64,000 bases of DNA, taken from NCBI RefSeq assembly GCF_001547995.1, contig NZ_AP014690.1, positions 2,663,001 through 2,727,000 of the forward strand. The letters run 5' to 3'. Below are positions 33,552 to 43,173 of this stretch, piece by piece. The notes beneath the pieces were generated by a model. The model made no database searches. It worked only from the letters and a program-made list of their open reading frames with translations, and was not told the origin of the DNA. Origin of the DNA: Asaia bogorensis NBRC 16594 (lineage in GTDB: Bacteria; Pseudomonadota; Alphaproteobacteria; Acetobacterales; Acetobacteraceae). A program made the position numbers and the translations under genes. The number at the start of each line of letters is the position of its first letter. Within the stretch, counting starts at the first letter, position 1.

Positions 33552-35153
33552 TCACTCTGACTGTGGGACAGGCGCAAGCGCAGGATGAGGGGGGAGCACC
33601 CCCTTGCTCCGTTTATAAACCGACAGCATTCTGCGATGGGGTCGCGAAATCCAGCTGTAGGTCCTGACATAATCCCGGGAGAGCGCGTCATACAGCGCCT
33701 TGCGCACATTCCGGTTTTCACCGGCAGCTTCCGGCTCCTGGCTGATGATATATGCAGGTTCCTGCGTCAGAACGGCATGCAGCTCCGCGAGAGGGTCCAT
33801 GCCCGTTGCACCGGCTTCGCGCTCGAGCCCGAAATGGGATGGAAATGGATGCGACGTCAATCGGCAATATGGCAGGGCATCATAGAGCGCAACGGGACCG
33901 TTATAGATAAAAAGGCAACCTGATTTTCCGTAATCCACACTTTTCTCGAGCGCCAGGAAAAGCTCTTTTCCACCACTCGATCTCAAATGCTTCCAGGTAC
34001 TCAGCTGCGACGCCACCAGCCCGAGAATTGCCATAAGCCACGCCAGATTGCGACCGGATTTCCTGTAGAACAGCGGGGCAATCTGGATGGAAAAGGGTAC
34101 GAGGAGCGGGAGGATATAATGGATGTACCAGGTGCCAAAAATCACGAACGCACCGAACGCCACCATCGCCCACATAGTCAGAAACAAGACGTAAGGTGTC
34201 TGTTGTGCAGGATAGCTTCTTCTAAATAGAAAATTCACGCCCATGACGATGAAAAACGGCCCCAGCAAAGGCAGAAGCTTGATCAGTCTCTCCGAGATAA
34301 TCTGATGACTTTCGGTCGCACGCAGAAACACCGAAGAAATATTGGAGAACAGCCACTCATGCCCATAACCGCTCATTATATAGAAAAGAGCAGAGGCAAT
34401 CGTGGGTAATACGGCAACGAAAACCCATATGGCAGAGTCAGCAATGATGCTTCTGGGGGCACTCCCTGATCTTATTTCCTGATATATCAGATATAGACCA
34501 GCAAACATCCCTTCGAAGACAACGGTATATTTTATCTGAATAGCCACCCCTAAAAGGAGCATGATCAGGATGCCGAGCGTTCTGCGGCGTTTTCTATCAT
34601 TCCCCTCGAAATCTTGCAGGTGATCCAGAAGAAGGCACATCGCGCCAGCGACCAGGAGATTATAGAAAATGGGCGATTGGCCACCTTCGCCCTGTGCCAG
34701 AGTGGGCCAAATCTCATAGATGAGCGCCGCAACCAGCGCTCCGCTGGCGGGAGCAATCCTCGACGCCATGCGCCGTATCAGTAGCGCCGTGCCCCACAGG
34801 GCGAGCAGTGCCCCGATCTGGTAGGCGATAACCCGATACGCCCCGAATAGATGAAAAACGGCGTAGAGCAGAAACAGGCCAATTGGCTTGCGGTCCCAGA
34901 AGTCGACATAGGGCAGATAGCCTTGCAGTAACCGCCCCCCTCCGAAGAGATAGAATTCCTCATCCCATTCAAGGATGGGGTTCCCCAATGTCATGAACCG
35001 TATCATCAGGGCCGCGAACAGCAGAAAAAAATGCGGATAATACGCGACGACTATTTTGTTCAGTTGCTTCAAGAGAGCCCACCTTCGCCTGACATGATCA
35101 CCGGAAGGCGTTTCGTATCTTGATTTCAGCCAGAGCCACAAAAAACTGGCCAA
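33552..35153 (-). CDS. ArnT/PMT-like membrane glycosyltransferase (GT39/GT83 type)
   Basis: Up to 533 aa with about 10-12 membrane helices. The first periplasmic loop motif is NPILEWDEEFYLFGGGRLLQG, followed by YVDFWDRKPIGLFLLY; the paired acidic residues are the usual catalytic site of lipid-linked-sugar transferases of the ArnT/PMT superfamily. It would transfer a sugar from a polyprenyl phosphate to lipid A, a protein or a polymer at the periplasmic face. The start is uncertain: the frame begins at a TTG (35153) that overlaps the upstream GT2 gene by 56 bases, and a start further in is likely. The GT2 neighbour probably makes the polyprenyl-phosphate sugar donor. GC content is lower than in the flanking operons. 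Confidence 0.75.
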   Translation of the reverse strand: MASFLWLWLKSRYETPSGDHVRRRWALLKQLNKIVVAYYPHFFLLFAALMIRFMTLGNPILEWDEEFYLFGGGRLLQGYLPYVDFWDRKPIGLFLLYAVFHLFGAYRVIAYQIGALLALWGTALLIRRMASRIAPASGALVAALIYEIWPTLAQGEGGQSPIFYNLLVAGAMCLLLDHLQDFEGNDRKRRRTLGILIMLLLGVAIQIKYTVVFEGMFAGLYLIYQEIRSGSAPRSIIADSAIWVFVAVLPTIASALFYIMSGYGHEWLFSNISSVFLRATESHQIISERLIKLLPLLGPFFIVMGVNFLFRRSYPAQQTPYVLFLTMWAMVAFGAFVIFGTWYIHYILPLLVPFSIQIAPLFYRKSGRNLAWLMAILGLVASQLSTWKHLRSSGGKELFLALEKSVDYGKSGCLFIYNGPVALYDALPYCRLTSHPFPSHFGLEREAGATGMDPLAELHAVLTQEPAYIISQEPEAAGENRNVRKALYDALSRDYVRTYSWISRPHRRMLSVYKRSKGVLPPHPALAPVPQSE

Positions 35154-35814
35154 TGATCCTGGGTGTCATCTTGCTTTCGCCATGAACGCGCTCCCGGAAA
35201 ACCATGGGACACTCCTTGATCCGGAGCGATTTCGGACTGGTCATGATAATCTCGAACAGGATCTTGAACCCGTGTCCGGTCAGGCGAGGAGCGAGCGCTT
35301 CAAAATCACGCTGCCGCATCAGGAAAAAGCCACTCATCGGGTCATTGATTGGGGCAGAGGCAGACATGGCCACCAGATTGCCCAGACGGGAAATGAAACG
35401 CCGCCAGAAACCGGAGAGCCCCCCACAGTCACCCCCGAGCACGTGCCGACTGGCGACGGCGAGATCATACTGATCGCCCTGGAGAGCGGCCAGCATGGGA
35501 AGCAGGCAAGACTCGTCATGTTGCAGGTCACCATCCATCACCGCAACGAATGTTGCCGATGAGGATAATATGCCCTCGGTCACGGCCGATGATAAGCCAC
35601 GACGGCCCATACGGACGATGCCACGCACTCGCCGATCCAGCGCCGCAATATTCCGGACCGTGTGGATCGTCCCATCGGGTGAATTGTCATCGACGAAAAT
35701 GATTTCCCACGCAATGCCACTGAGCGTTTTTTCGAGTGCATTGATGAGAGGCCTGACATTTTGTTCTTCACAGTAGCACGGTATTATTATGCTCAGGATT
35801 GGTGCTGCTGTCAT
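35098..35814 (-). CDS. GT2 glycosyltransferase, dolichol-phosphate-mannose-synthase-like
   Basis: A 238-aa family 2 glycosyltransferase. LSIIIPCYCEEQNV is the nucleotide-sugar entry strand, FVDDNSPDGT holds the first aspartates and VMDGDLQHDE the metal-binding DxD-like motif. It has no C-terminal membrane helices, which fits the short soluble DPM1 branch that charges polyprenyl phosphate with a hexose. The downstream ArnT-like gene overlaps its end, so the two likely work as a donor-synthase/transferase pair for envelope glycosylation. The sugar and acceptor cannot be read from the sequence. The start at 35814 gives MTAAPILSI, the normal N-terminus. Confidence 0.85.
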   Translation of the reverse strand: MTAAPILSIIIPCYCEEQNVRPLINALEKTLSGIAWEIIFVDDNSPDGTIHTVRNIAALDRRVRGIVRMGRRGLSSAVTEGILSSSATFVAVMDGDLQHDESCLLPMLAALQGDQYDLAVASRHVLGGDCGGLSGFWRRFISRLGNLVAMSASAPINDPMSGFFLMRQRDFEALAPRLTGHGFKILFEIIMTSPKSLRIKECPMVFRERVHGESKMTPRIIGQFFVALAEIKIRNAFR

Positions 35815-36905
35815 ATTTTCCTCTGGGATTACCCCTCGACTTTATCAACACCAGCAGTAAGGATACACAGGGTCTTTTGTAACATTTCTTGCCTGAATGT
35901 GAGACGACCTGGTGATCGGCTCGTGGTCTCAACATCGGATCATTGTCGCTCGGGTGGCAGGACGCATCCTGTGACAAATCAGTTATGCTGACACCACGAT
36001 CCTTTGAGCCCCGCACGCGGCATCAAACGGATAACGGAAGATCTGCTGACCTGCTGTCGCTCCATGATCTGCACTCAGCGAGACGAAAGCGCCCGACAAA
36101 TCGCCCGGCTCCAGCTTTGCGGATGCAATGAGGATCAGTTCCAGACGAGCATCATTCAGGCACGCGATTGCCCTGTGACCTCAGACAGATGAGATCACCT
36201 CCCGGCTGGTCTGCCCCCAGGCCGGTACGTGCCGAAACTCTGTAAGCTCGCAAAGCACGAGCCTTGGAGACAATATCGCAGAGGGGGCGGAACAATGCCT
36301 TTCTCTTATAGCCCGTGCACAGCGCTGTCGCATCGACTCTCTTGGGGAGCCGCTCAGCCTGCAGACACGCGATTGATCGGATATCGTTATGATCATGGCC
36401 GTTCAGGGGGGTATCACCTGTCGGATTGCCCGGTCGGCTTCATGACAAGTTTATGACACGGCACTAAACCACGATACGGCCGGTCAAAATACGAAAACCA
36501 GAACAATCTACCTGCCAACTGGAATGAAATTATATTTATAAAGTAGTTACATTTCATCTATCGCGCAAAAATCTTCTTCCCGTAGTGCCAAGATGGCAGA
36601 GAACAGATAGACAGATGCTAGAGGGAACATTGATACCAAATATCTATATATGAATATATTGTAAATATATTGATAAGTGTATATAAATACGACTCTCTCC
36701 CCGACAATAACTGCATAATTGCATATCTAGATTATGCTCACCTTACATAATATAGACATAGAATCATTACTCGAACGACCCTAGAAACATATAAATATAC
36801 GATGGAAATCTTTCGACATGTTGCCATAAAAGCTTAACTTTACTCAAACGCTCCCGGTAACGCTTTTGCGACCCGTTACATCCAAGACACGTGTCGGAGA
36901 GACCG
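35815..36905. other. 1.1-kb region without a recognised gene, AT-rich in its second half
   Basis: From 35815 to about 36480 the composition is ordinary; a 62-codon frame on the plus strand (36004-36192, six cysteines, ending QARDCPVTSDR) is the only piece with coding-like appearance and has no recognisable relatives. From about 36480 to 36840 the DNA is strongly AT-rich, with two AATATATT palindromes spaced 11 bp centre to centre (36653-36660 and 36664-36671). The last part is the leader of the second TonB receptor. The AT-rich block may be a binding region for a nucleoid protein or the edge of acquired DNA. Confidence 0.4.
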
Positions 36906-39443
36906 GTGAAAAGACTTGCCCTGTTCCTCGTTGCAACGACTGCCTGCACGCCCTTCGTGAGCCGCGCTGCCGATGCCGCAAGCGCCGCCGAGGCGCAGGA
37001 CGTCGCACAGAAAAAAGCCGACAAGACCACGGCCCTGACGAAGAAAAACAAATTCGTCAAAAGCACCGACGATGCCGAGCAGGTCGTCGTGACAGGCACG
37101 CGTGAAAGCCATGTGAAGGCCCGCCAGAGCATCAGCCCCGTCGTGGTGATCTCCTCCAAGACGCTGGAGCGCTCGGGCGAGCTGAACGTCGCCAATGCGC
37201 TGACACGCACCTATCCCTCCATCACCATGAGCGCGCGTGGGTCCAATACCAACTCGCTGGTGTCGTCCATCCAGATGCGTGGTCTGGGGCCGAACGAGAC
37301 GCTGGTTCTGGTCGATGGCAAGCGCCGTCATTCCACCGCCAATATCGTGCAGAAGCCAGGGCCGCAATTTGCCTCGTCAGGCGTCGATCTGAACATGCTG
37401 GCTGGCAACATGATCGACCATATCGAGGTGCTCGAGGATGGCGCCGCCGCCATGTATGGTTCAGACGCCATCGCCGGTGTGGTGAATATCATTACCAAGA
37501 AAAAGGATCACGGGCTGACGCTCAGCGGTCAGGGCGGTGCCAATGCCTATCTCGGCAGTGGCGAGCAATACCAGCTTGACGCTGATGGCGGGTTCAAACT
37601 CGGCAAGGATGGTTATGTCCATCTGGGCGCGCAGTTCTATCAGACACAGCACGCTATTGCCTGGGGCCCCGATCATGCATTGCTTGGCTACTGGCCAGCC
37701 GGCGCCGATACCAAGAACTACTTTGTGGGCGTCAAGCCAGGCTCCGAAAGCTGGCGCGGTCGCAAGACCGATTATCTGAGCACGCCGAAAGAAACACGCG
37801 AGACCTTCGCGCTCAATTTCGGCAAGCCGCTTGCTGCCGGTATCGAACTCTATGGACAGGCCACGCTTGGCTATCGCCATGCAGAAATGCGCGCCTATAA
37901 ATACCCCTATGTTGTTCCCGCCGCAGGCATCAGCGAACTCCGCCCCATCACGGGGGATGATGAACTGGATTACGCCGCCGAGCTTGGCCTCAAGGGCGAG
38001 AACCTGTTCGGCTTCGACTGGAATCTCTCAACAGTCTATGGTGGCGATAATTCGCGCATCAGCATCCGCGATGTGGTCAATCTGGGCGAACTTGCCCGCA
38101 CAGGTTATTCACCCAGCAAGTTCTGGGACTACACCCAGAAAAACACGCAATGGACGAATAATCTCGACCTGCGTCGCGGGTTCAATATCTGGTCCATGCC
38201 GGTCAGCCTGGCGTTCGGCGGTGAGCACCGTCTGGATTCCTATCAGATCATCTCGGGTAATCCGGAATCCTATCTCGATGGCGGCCCGGTGGAACATGCC
38301 GGTATCCCGCCGCAATCGGCAGGCACGTGGTATCGCAACATCTACTCGGCCTATGTGGATGCGACCTTCCGCCCGACGCGCAAGCTCTCCATCGATGTGG
38401 CAGGCCGCTACGAATATTATACCGACACTGACAACACCGAAAACGGCAAGCTTTCAGCGCGCTATGATTTCACCAGACGCTTCGCGCTGCGTGGCACCAT
38501 CGCCAACGGGTTCCGTGCGCCGACACTGCAGGAATCCCATTTCAGCCGTCTGAACATCTTTGCCGGTACCGGCAGCGTTGGCGGTCAGCTCCCGGTGGAG
38601 TCCGCCGCCGCCCGCTCGCTGGGTGCTCAGGGCCTGAAGCCGGAACGCTCTGTCAATGCCAGTGCGGGTTTCACCATGGAGCCGGTACGCGGCCTGCATG
38701 TCGAAGCCGATGTGTACCAGATCAATCTGCGTGACCGTATCGTGCAGGGTGGCACGGTACGCGGCGCACAGGCGCTGGACGCCATCCGCTCTTTCGGCTT
38801 CGATGTCTCCCCGACCGCTACCAATGCGGCAGCGTCTTCGGCCTACTTCCTCTCGAACGGGGCAAGCACGCGCACGCAGGGTCTGGATATCAAGGCCGAT
38901 TATCTTGTGCATATGCATGATTACGGCAATCTGGCGCTGATGGCGGCGTTCAACCTCAACCGCACACGCTTGCATCACAATGGCATCTCGACCATCGGCA
39001 AGCCGCTGCTGAACGAGCAGACCATCGCCTACATCACCACCGCCACACCCCGCAGCAAGATCATTCTCAACGCGCTGTGGACCATCGGCAAGTGGGATGT
39101 GAATATCCGCCAGAGCCGTTATGGCGAAACCACCAACATGATGACCTATCAGGACTGGACCCCGGCCTCGGCAACCTGTGCCAGCGGTGGCGCCCTGCGC
39201 TACTCCAATTCCTGTTTTGGCCAGTTCAAGAACACACCCCGCTGGCTGACCGATCTTGAGGTGGGCTACAAGATCACCTCGCGCGTCCATGCCTCCATCG
39301 GCGTGAACAACGTCTTCAATGTCCGCCCCCGTCGTCTCCCGGGCAATCTCGTACCGGCAGGTGGGTCGATGTACGATCAGTTCTCCAATCAGGTGCCCTT
39401 CACCGGCGGCTATTATTTCGGGCGCGTCAGCGCGAGCCTCTGA
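36906..39443 (+). CDS. TonB-dependent outer-membrane receptor
   Basis: An 845-aa receptor. The signal peptide is LALFLVATTACTPFVSRAADA; a lysine/alanine-rich linker leads to a TonB box EQVVVTGTRE. The plug has IQMRGLGPNETLVLVDGKRR and GAAAMYGSDAIAGVVNIITKK, and the barrel includes RGTIANGFRAPTLQESHFS before ending in YYFGRVSASL. The pattern (LVDGKRRH, AIAGVVNII, FRAPTL) is that of receptors for iron chelates, sugars or other small ligands; there is no STN domain. Start: GTG 36906 has GGAGAG seven bases upstream, whereas GTG 36891 has none, so 36906 is preferred. It stands alone, with a long AT-rich leader and a terminator after it. Confidence 0.9.
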   Translation: MKRLALFLVATTACTPFVSRAADAASAAEAQDVAQKKADKTTALTKKNKFVKSTDDAEQVVVTGTRESHVKARQSISPVVVISSKTLERSGELNVANALTRTYPSITMSARGSNTNSLVSSIQMRGLGPNETLVLVDGKRRHSTANIVQKPGPQFASSGVDLNMLAGNMIDHIEVLEDGAAAMYGSDAIAGVVNIITKKKDHGLTLSGQGGANAYLGSGEQYQLDADGGFKLGKDGYVHLGAQFYQTQHAIAWGPDHALLGYWPAGADTKNYFVGVKPGSESWRGRKTDYLSTPKETRETFALNFGKPLAAGIELYGQATLGYRHAEMRAYKYPYVVPAAGISELRPITGDDELDYAAELGLKGENLFGFDWNLSTVYGGDNSRISIRDVVNLGELARTGYSPSKFWDYTQKNTQWTNNLDLRRGFNIWSMPVSLAFGGEHRLDSYQIISGNPESYLDGGPVEHAGIPPQSAGTWYRNIYSAYVDATFRPTRKLSIDVAGRYEYYTDTDNTENGKLSARYDFTRRFALRGTIANGFRAPTLQESHFSRLNIFAGTGSVGGQLPVESAAARSLGAQGLKPERSVNASAGFTMEPVRGLHVEADVYQINLRDRIVQGGTVRGAQALDAIRSFGFDVSPTATNAAASSAYFLSNGASTRTQGLDIKADYLVHMHDYGNLALMAAFNLNRTRLHHNGISTIGKPLLNEQTIAYITTATPRSKIILNALWTIGKWDVNIRQSRYGETTNMMTYQDWTPASATCASGGALRYSNSCFGQFKNTPRWLTDLEVGYKITSRVHASIGVNNVFNVRPRRLPGNLVPAGGSMYDQFSNQVPFTGGYYFGRVSASL

Positions 39444-39482
39444 CCGCAGCGCGACCAGCCTCATATCGCAAATCGCCTGATC

Positions 39483-39514
39483 AGGCCGGGAGTGGAAACG
39501 CTTCCGGCCTTTTT
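39483..39514 (+). terminator. Rho-independent terminator after the second TonB receptor
   Basis: AGGCCGG (39483-39489) pairs with CCGGCCT (39504-39510) and is followed by a T-run (39510-39514). It lies 40 bases after the receptor stop codon, the expected position. Confidence 0.8.
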
Positions 39515-39705
39515 GCCGTATAGGATCGTTCCCGCTTCCGCCTTCCTACACTGCGCGCCTGCAAAGCGGGCTGGGGGGGCGGATTGACAGCCCTGCCCGA
39601 TCTCCCGATCCTCCCATGCGGCAGAGACTTCTGCCCCCGGATGGTGGAGGGGACCCGTTACAGGCGCCCTCGGATGCCGGGTTCATCATCAGGAGATGAG
39701 AGTTC

Positions 39706-40086
39706 ATGTTCAGTCATATCACGATAGGCAGTGACGACCTCGAAGCCTCGAAAGCGTTTTACGACGCTGCTCTGGGCGCGCTTGGTTGTCCGCCGGGTGA
39801 GATGGTGCCCCCGAACCGCCTGTTCTATACGCATGATGGTGGCAGACTCATGATCACCACGCCGCTCAATGGCGAACCCGCAACCGGCGCCAATGGCGGA
39901 ACGATCGGTTTCAAGGCGGACTCACCCGAAGCTGTCAATGCGTGGCACAAGGCCGGTGTCGCGCATGGCGGTACCGCCATCGAAAATCCCCCCGGCCCGC
40001 GTGAATCTCCCATCGGTACGCTCTATCTCGCCTATCTGCGCGATCCATACGGCAACAAGCTCTGCGCCCTTCACCGCATGGGCTGA
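39706..40086 (+). CDS. VOC-family (glyoxalase/bleomycin resistance-like) protein
   Basis: A 126-aa protein of the vicinal oxygen chelate superfamily. It starts MFSHITIGSDDLEASKAFYDAALG, the common first beta-alpha-beta module with a metal-ligand-like His, and ends with TLYLAYLRDPYGNKLCALHR, the second module. Such proteins can be lyases, isomerases or resistance proteins; the substrate cannot be predicted. AGGAGATGAG precedes the ATG by about 7-15 bases. Its last 16 bases overlap the end of the RND pump gene on the opposite strand. It is a single gene. Confidence 0.85.
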   Translation: MFSHITIGSDDLEASKAFYDAALGALGCPPGEMVPPNRLFYTHDGGRLMITTPLNGEPATGANGGTIGFKADSPEAVNAWHKAGVAHGGTAIENPPGPRESPIGTLYLAYLRDPYGNKLCALHRMG

Positions 40087-43000
40087 TCAACCTCCTGCGC
40101 CGGAAACGACGCATCCTCCCGGCTGAAGAACCGCGCATAGAGCAGCGGCAGCACGAGTAGGGTCAGGAGGGTTGATGTGATCAGCCCTCCAATCACCACG
40201 CTCGCCAGAGGGCGCTCGACTTCGGCCCCGGCACTGCCGGAAAACGCCATGGGGAAAAAGCCGAGACTGGCCACTGAAGCCGTGGCCAGAACCGGGCGAA
40301 AGCGGGCTTTTGCCGCAGCAAAGGCCGCCTCGGCAGCGCCCATCCCCGTCAGGCGGTAATCACGGATCTGGCTGACCAGCACGACACCATTGAGAATGGC
40401 CACCCCGAACAGCGCGATGAACCCGATTCCGGCGGCAATGCTGAATGGCAGCCCCCTAATGGCGAGGGCAAAAATACCCCCTGTGGCGGCAATCGGCAGG
40501 TTGATGAAAACCAGCAGCGCCGCCCGGGGTGAGCCCAGAGCGAGCACAAGAAACACGAAGATCAGAACCAGAGCCACGGGCACAACCTGCGCGAGGCGCG
40601 TCATGGCCGAGTCCAGATTGCGGAACTGGCCCGCCCATTCGAGCCTGTAGCCCGGAGGCAGATGCAGCGATGCCCCGACCTTCGCCTGCGCAGCAAGAAC
40701 GAAAGATTTGACATCGCGCCCACGCACATTGGCCTGCACGATCACCCGACGGCGCAGACTGTCCCGGTCGATACGCGCCGTCGTTTCATCAACAGCGATA
40801 TGCGCGACATCCTTGAGCAGAACCCAGCCGCGCCCGTCCTCGCGCCTGATCTGCAACCCGCCGATACGGGCTGCACTGGCCACTGCACCGCCGGCAAAGC
40901 GGATCTGTGTCGGTATAAGGGCATTATCGATAATCACCGGCCGCCCGATATGGCCACCTACCGCTTCGATGGTGGAGAGGATTTCTGGCACCGCAACGCC
41001 CAGTCGCGCAGCAGCATCGCGGTTGATGTCGATATGAAGATACGCCACCGTCCCCTCACCCTGCTGGGCGACATCGGCAGCGCCCGGCACCGAGGCGATC
41101 ACGCTCACAAGATGCGCGGCCAGCTTGTCGAGCATCGACAGATCATCGCCATAGACTGAGATAGCCAGTTGTGTACGCACACCCGATAACAGGTCGTCCA
41201 TACGCATCTCGATCGGCTGGGTGAAGGAATAGGCCGCATCGGGAAGGTCATGACTGAGCTTGGCGCTCATGGCGCTCACGAGCTTCGACTGGGTCATCCC
41301 CGCACGCCACTGATCACGTGGCCTGAGGAAAACAAAGCTGTCGGTCTCGTTCGTTCCCATCGGATCGGTCGGGATGGCGGCGGTACCGGTATTGCTCACC
41401 ACGGTCTCAACCTCAGGGAAACTGCGCAGCAGGCGCTCTTCCTGCGTTACCGATGCCAGAACAGTGGGCAGAGAGGCGCTTGGCAGGCGCATGGCATTGA
41501 CCACCAGCGCCCCCTCCTCAAGCTGGGGCACGAATTCGCCGCCCAACCGTGAGGCGAGCACGAGCGCGAGCAGGAAGATACAGGCTGTTCCCATGAAAAC
41601 ACTGCGTGTATGCGCAGCGCACCAGTCCAGAGCCGGCTCATAACGGCGCCTGAGATACTGGACGACACGCGTTTCGCGGTCCTGCGGTGCATGACGCATC
41701 AAAAGCGCAGAGAGGATTGGCACGACAGCAAAGCAGTAAATGAGCGAGGTCACGAGCCCCATGATGATGGTCTGCGCCATGGGTCTAAACATACGGCCCT
41801 CCACCCCCTGCAGGGTCAGGATGGGCAGATAGACCATGATGATCACGAAAATGGCGAAGCTGACCGGTCGCAGCACGGTGCGCACGGTGTGAATGGCCAG
41901 TGAGTCGAGGCTCTCCCCCGGTCTATTGCGGGCGCGCTCGACCATGAGATGCTCGACCACCACCAGCGAGCCATCCACGATCATACCGAAATCGATCGCG
42001 CCGAGGCTGAGCAGATTGGCCGAAATGCCAAAAACACGCATTCCGACAAAAGCCATGACGAGCGAGACAGGGATGACAGAAACAATCACCAGCGCGGCAC
42101 GCCAGTTCCCCAGCACGACAAGCAGCGTCACAAAAACCAGACATGCCCCGAGGATGAGGTTTTCCTTGATGGTGCGTATGGTTTCATCGGTCAGGGTCGA
42201 GCGCCGGTAAAATGGCTTGAGCGTCACGCCTGGGGGCAGCGTCTGCTGGATGGCTGGCAACGCCGCATCGATCGCATCGAGCGTCGCATTGGAACTGGCG
42301 CCTTTCTGCATGAGAACGACACCGTTGACGATTTCACCCCTGCCATCGCGCGTGACAGCGCCGAGACGCAGGCGCCCCTCAAGCGAGACGCGGCCCAGAT
42401 CGCGCAGGCGAATGGCCAACCCGTTGGTCCCCATCGCCACAGGGATGGCCCCGAAATCGGCCAGCGAGCCAACGAGGGCGCGACCCACAACCACCTGCTG
42501 TTCCGCTCCGCGTGCAATCCAGCCCCCGCCCGATGAGGCATTATTGCTTTCTATCGCGGCATAGATCCTGCCAAGCGCGATGTCATGGGCACGCAGGCGG
42601 GCCGGGTCGAGGGTCAGCGTATAGGTCTCTTCGGCCCCGCCATTGACATTCACATCAGCCACGCCCGGCACGAGCCTTAACTGCGGCGCCACGGACCAGG
42701 TCATGAGCCTGTTGAGGTCGAGCGGCGAATAACGTCCGTCGCCATCGATCTGCATCTGCATGATCTCGCCCATGCCAGTGGCAAGTGGCCCCATCGCAAC
42801 ACTGACCGGCACGGTAATGGCCTCACGGGCCTTTTGCAGACGCTCATTGACCCGTGTCCGGTCGAGATCGAGATTGGAGGTATCGCTAAACTGCAGATAG
42901 ACGACCGAAAGCCCCGTGCGCGAAACGGAGCGCAGATCGATCAGATCCGGCAGTCCCGTCAGGCTCGCCTCGAGCGGAAAGGTGATCTGCTTTTCCACTT

Positions 43001-43166
43001 CTTCCGTCGCAAGGCCCGGCGATGTGACCGAAACAAGCACCTGCTGGGGCGAGATATCAGGGACGGGCTCGACCGGCAGGCCCGGCACCACCATCAGCCC
43101 GGCCAGGACCAGCATCGCGCAAAGCGCGAGCACAGCAAGCTTGCTGCGCTGCAGAAATTCCCACAT
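40071..43166 (-). CDS. Heavy-metal RND efflux pump, CusA/CzcA family
   Basis: A 1031-aa inner-membrane RND transporter, the standard length for CzcA/CusA. The N-terminal helix is followed by VPDISPQQVLVSVTSPGLATEEVEK, a CzcA-family signature, and the fourth-helix motif reads IDFGMIVDGSLVVVEH, close to the DFGxxVDGxVVxxEN motif of metal pumps. Large periplasmic loops follow helices 1 and 7. It exports metal ions by proton antiport. It is the last gene of a csoR-adaptor-pump operon, 7 bases after the adaptor. The regulator carries the Cu(I)-type ligand set, which favours copper, but the metal is not certain. No outer-membrane factor gene is present here. Confidence 0.92.
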   Translation of the reverse strand: MWEFLQRSKLAVLALCAMLVLAGLMVVPGLPVEPVPDISPQQVLVSVTSPGLATEEVEKQITFPLEASLTGLPDLIDLRSVSRTGLSVVYLQFSDTSNLDLDRTRVNERLQKAREAITVPVSVAMGPLATGMGEIMQMQIDGDGRYSPLDLNRLMTWSVAPQLRLVPGVADVNVNGGAEETYTLTLDPARLRAHDIALGRIYAAIESNNASSGGGWIARGAEQQVVVGRALVGSLADFGAIPVAMGTNGLAIRLRDLGRVSLEGRLRLGAVTRDGRGEIVNGVVLMQKGASSNATLDAIDAALPAIQQTLPPGVTLKPFYRRSTLTDETIRTIKENLILGACLVFVTLLVVLGNWRAALVIVSVIPVSLVMAFVGMRVFGISANLLSLGAIDFGMIVDGSLVVVEHLMVERARNRPGESLDSLAIHTVRTVLRPVSFAIFVIIMVYLPILTLQGVEGRMFRPMAQTIIMGLVTSLIYCFAVVPILSALLMRHAPQDRETRVVQYLRRRYEPALDWCAAHTRSVFMGTACIFLLALVLASRLGGEFVPQLEEGALVVNAMRLPSASLPTVLASVTQEERLLRSFPEVETVVSNTGTAAIPTDPMGTNETDSFVFLRPRDQWRAGMTQSKLVSAMSAKLSHDLPDAAYSFTQPIEMRMDDLLSGVRTQLAISVYGDDLSMLDKLAAHLVSVIASVPGAADVAQQGEGTVAYLHIDINRDAAARLGVAVPEILSTIEAVGGHIGRPVIIDNALIPTQIRFAGGAVASAARIGGLQIRREDGRGWVLLKDVAHIAVDETTARIDRDSLRRRVIVQANVRGRDVKSFVLAAQAKVGASLHLPPGYRLEWAGQFRNLDSAMTRLAQVVPVALVLIFVFLVLALGSPRAALLVFINLPIAATGGIFALAIRGLPFSIAAGIGFIALFGVAILNGVVLVSQIRDYRLTGMGAAEAAFAAAKARFRPVLATASVASLGFFPMAFSGSAGAEVERPLASVVIGGLITSTLLTLLVLPLLYARFFSREDASFPAQEVDQPMR

Positions 43167-43173
43167 GACGCGC

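Noticed and set aside
36891-36905. GTG at 36891 as start of the second TonB receptor
   Set aside because: It has no ribosome-binding site; GTG 36906 follows GGAGAG at normal spacing and begins a standard signal peptide.
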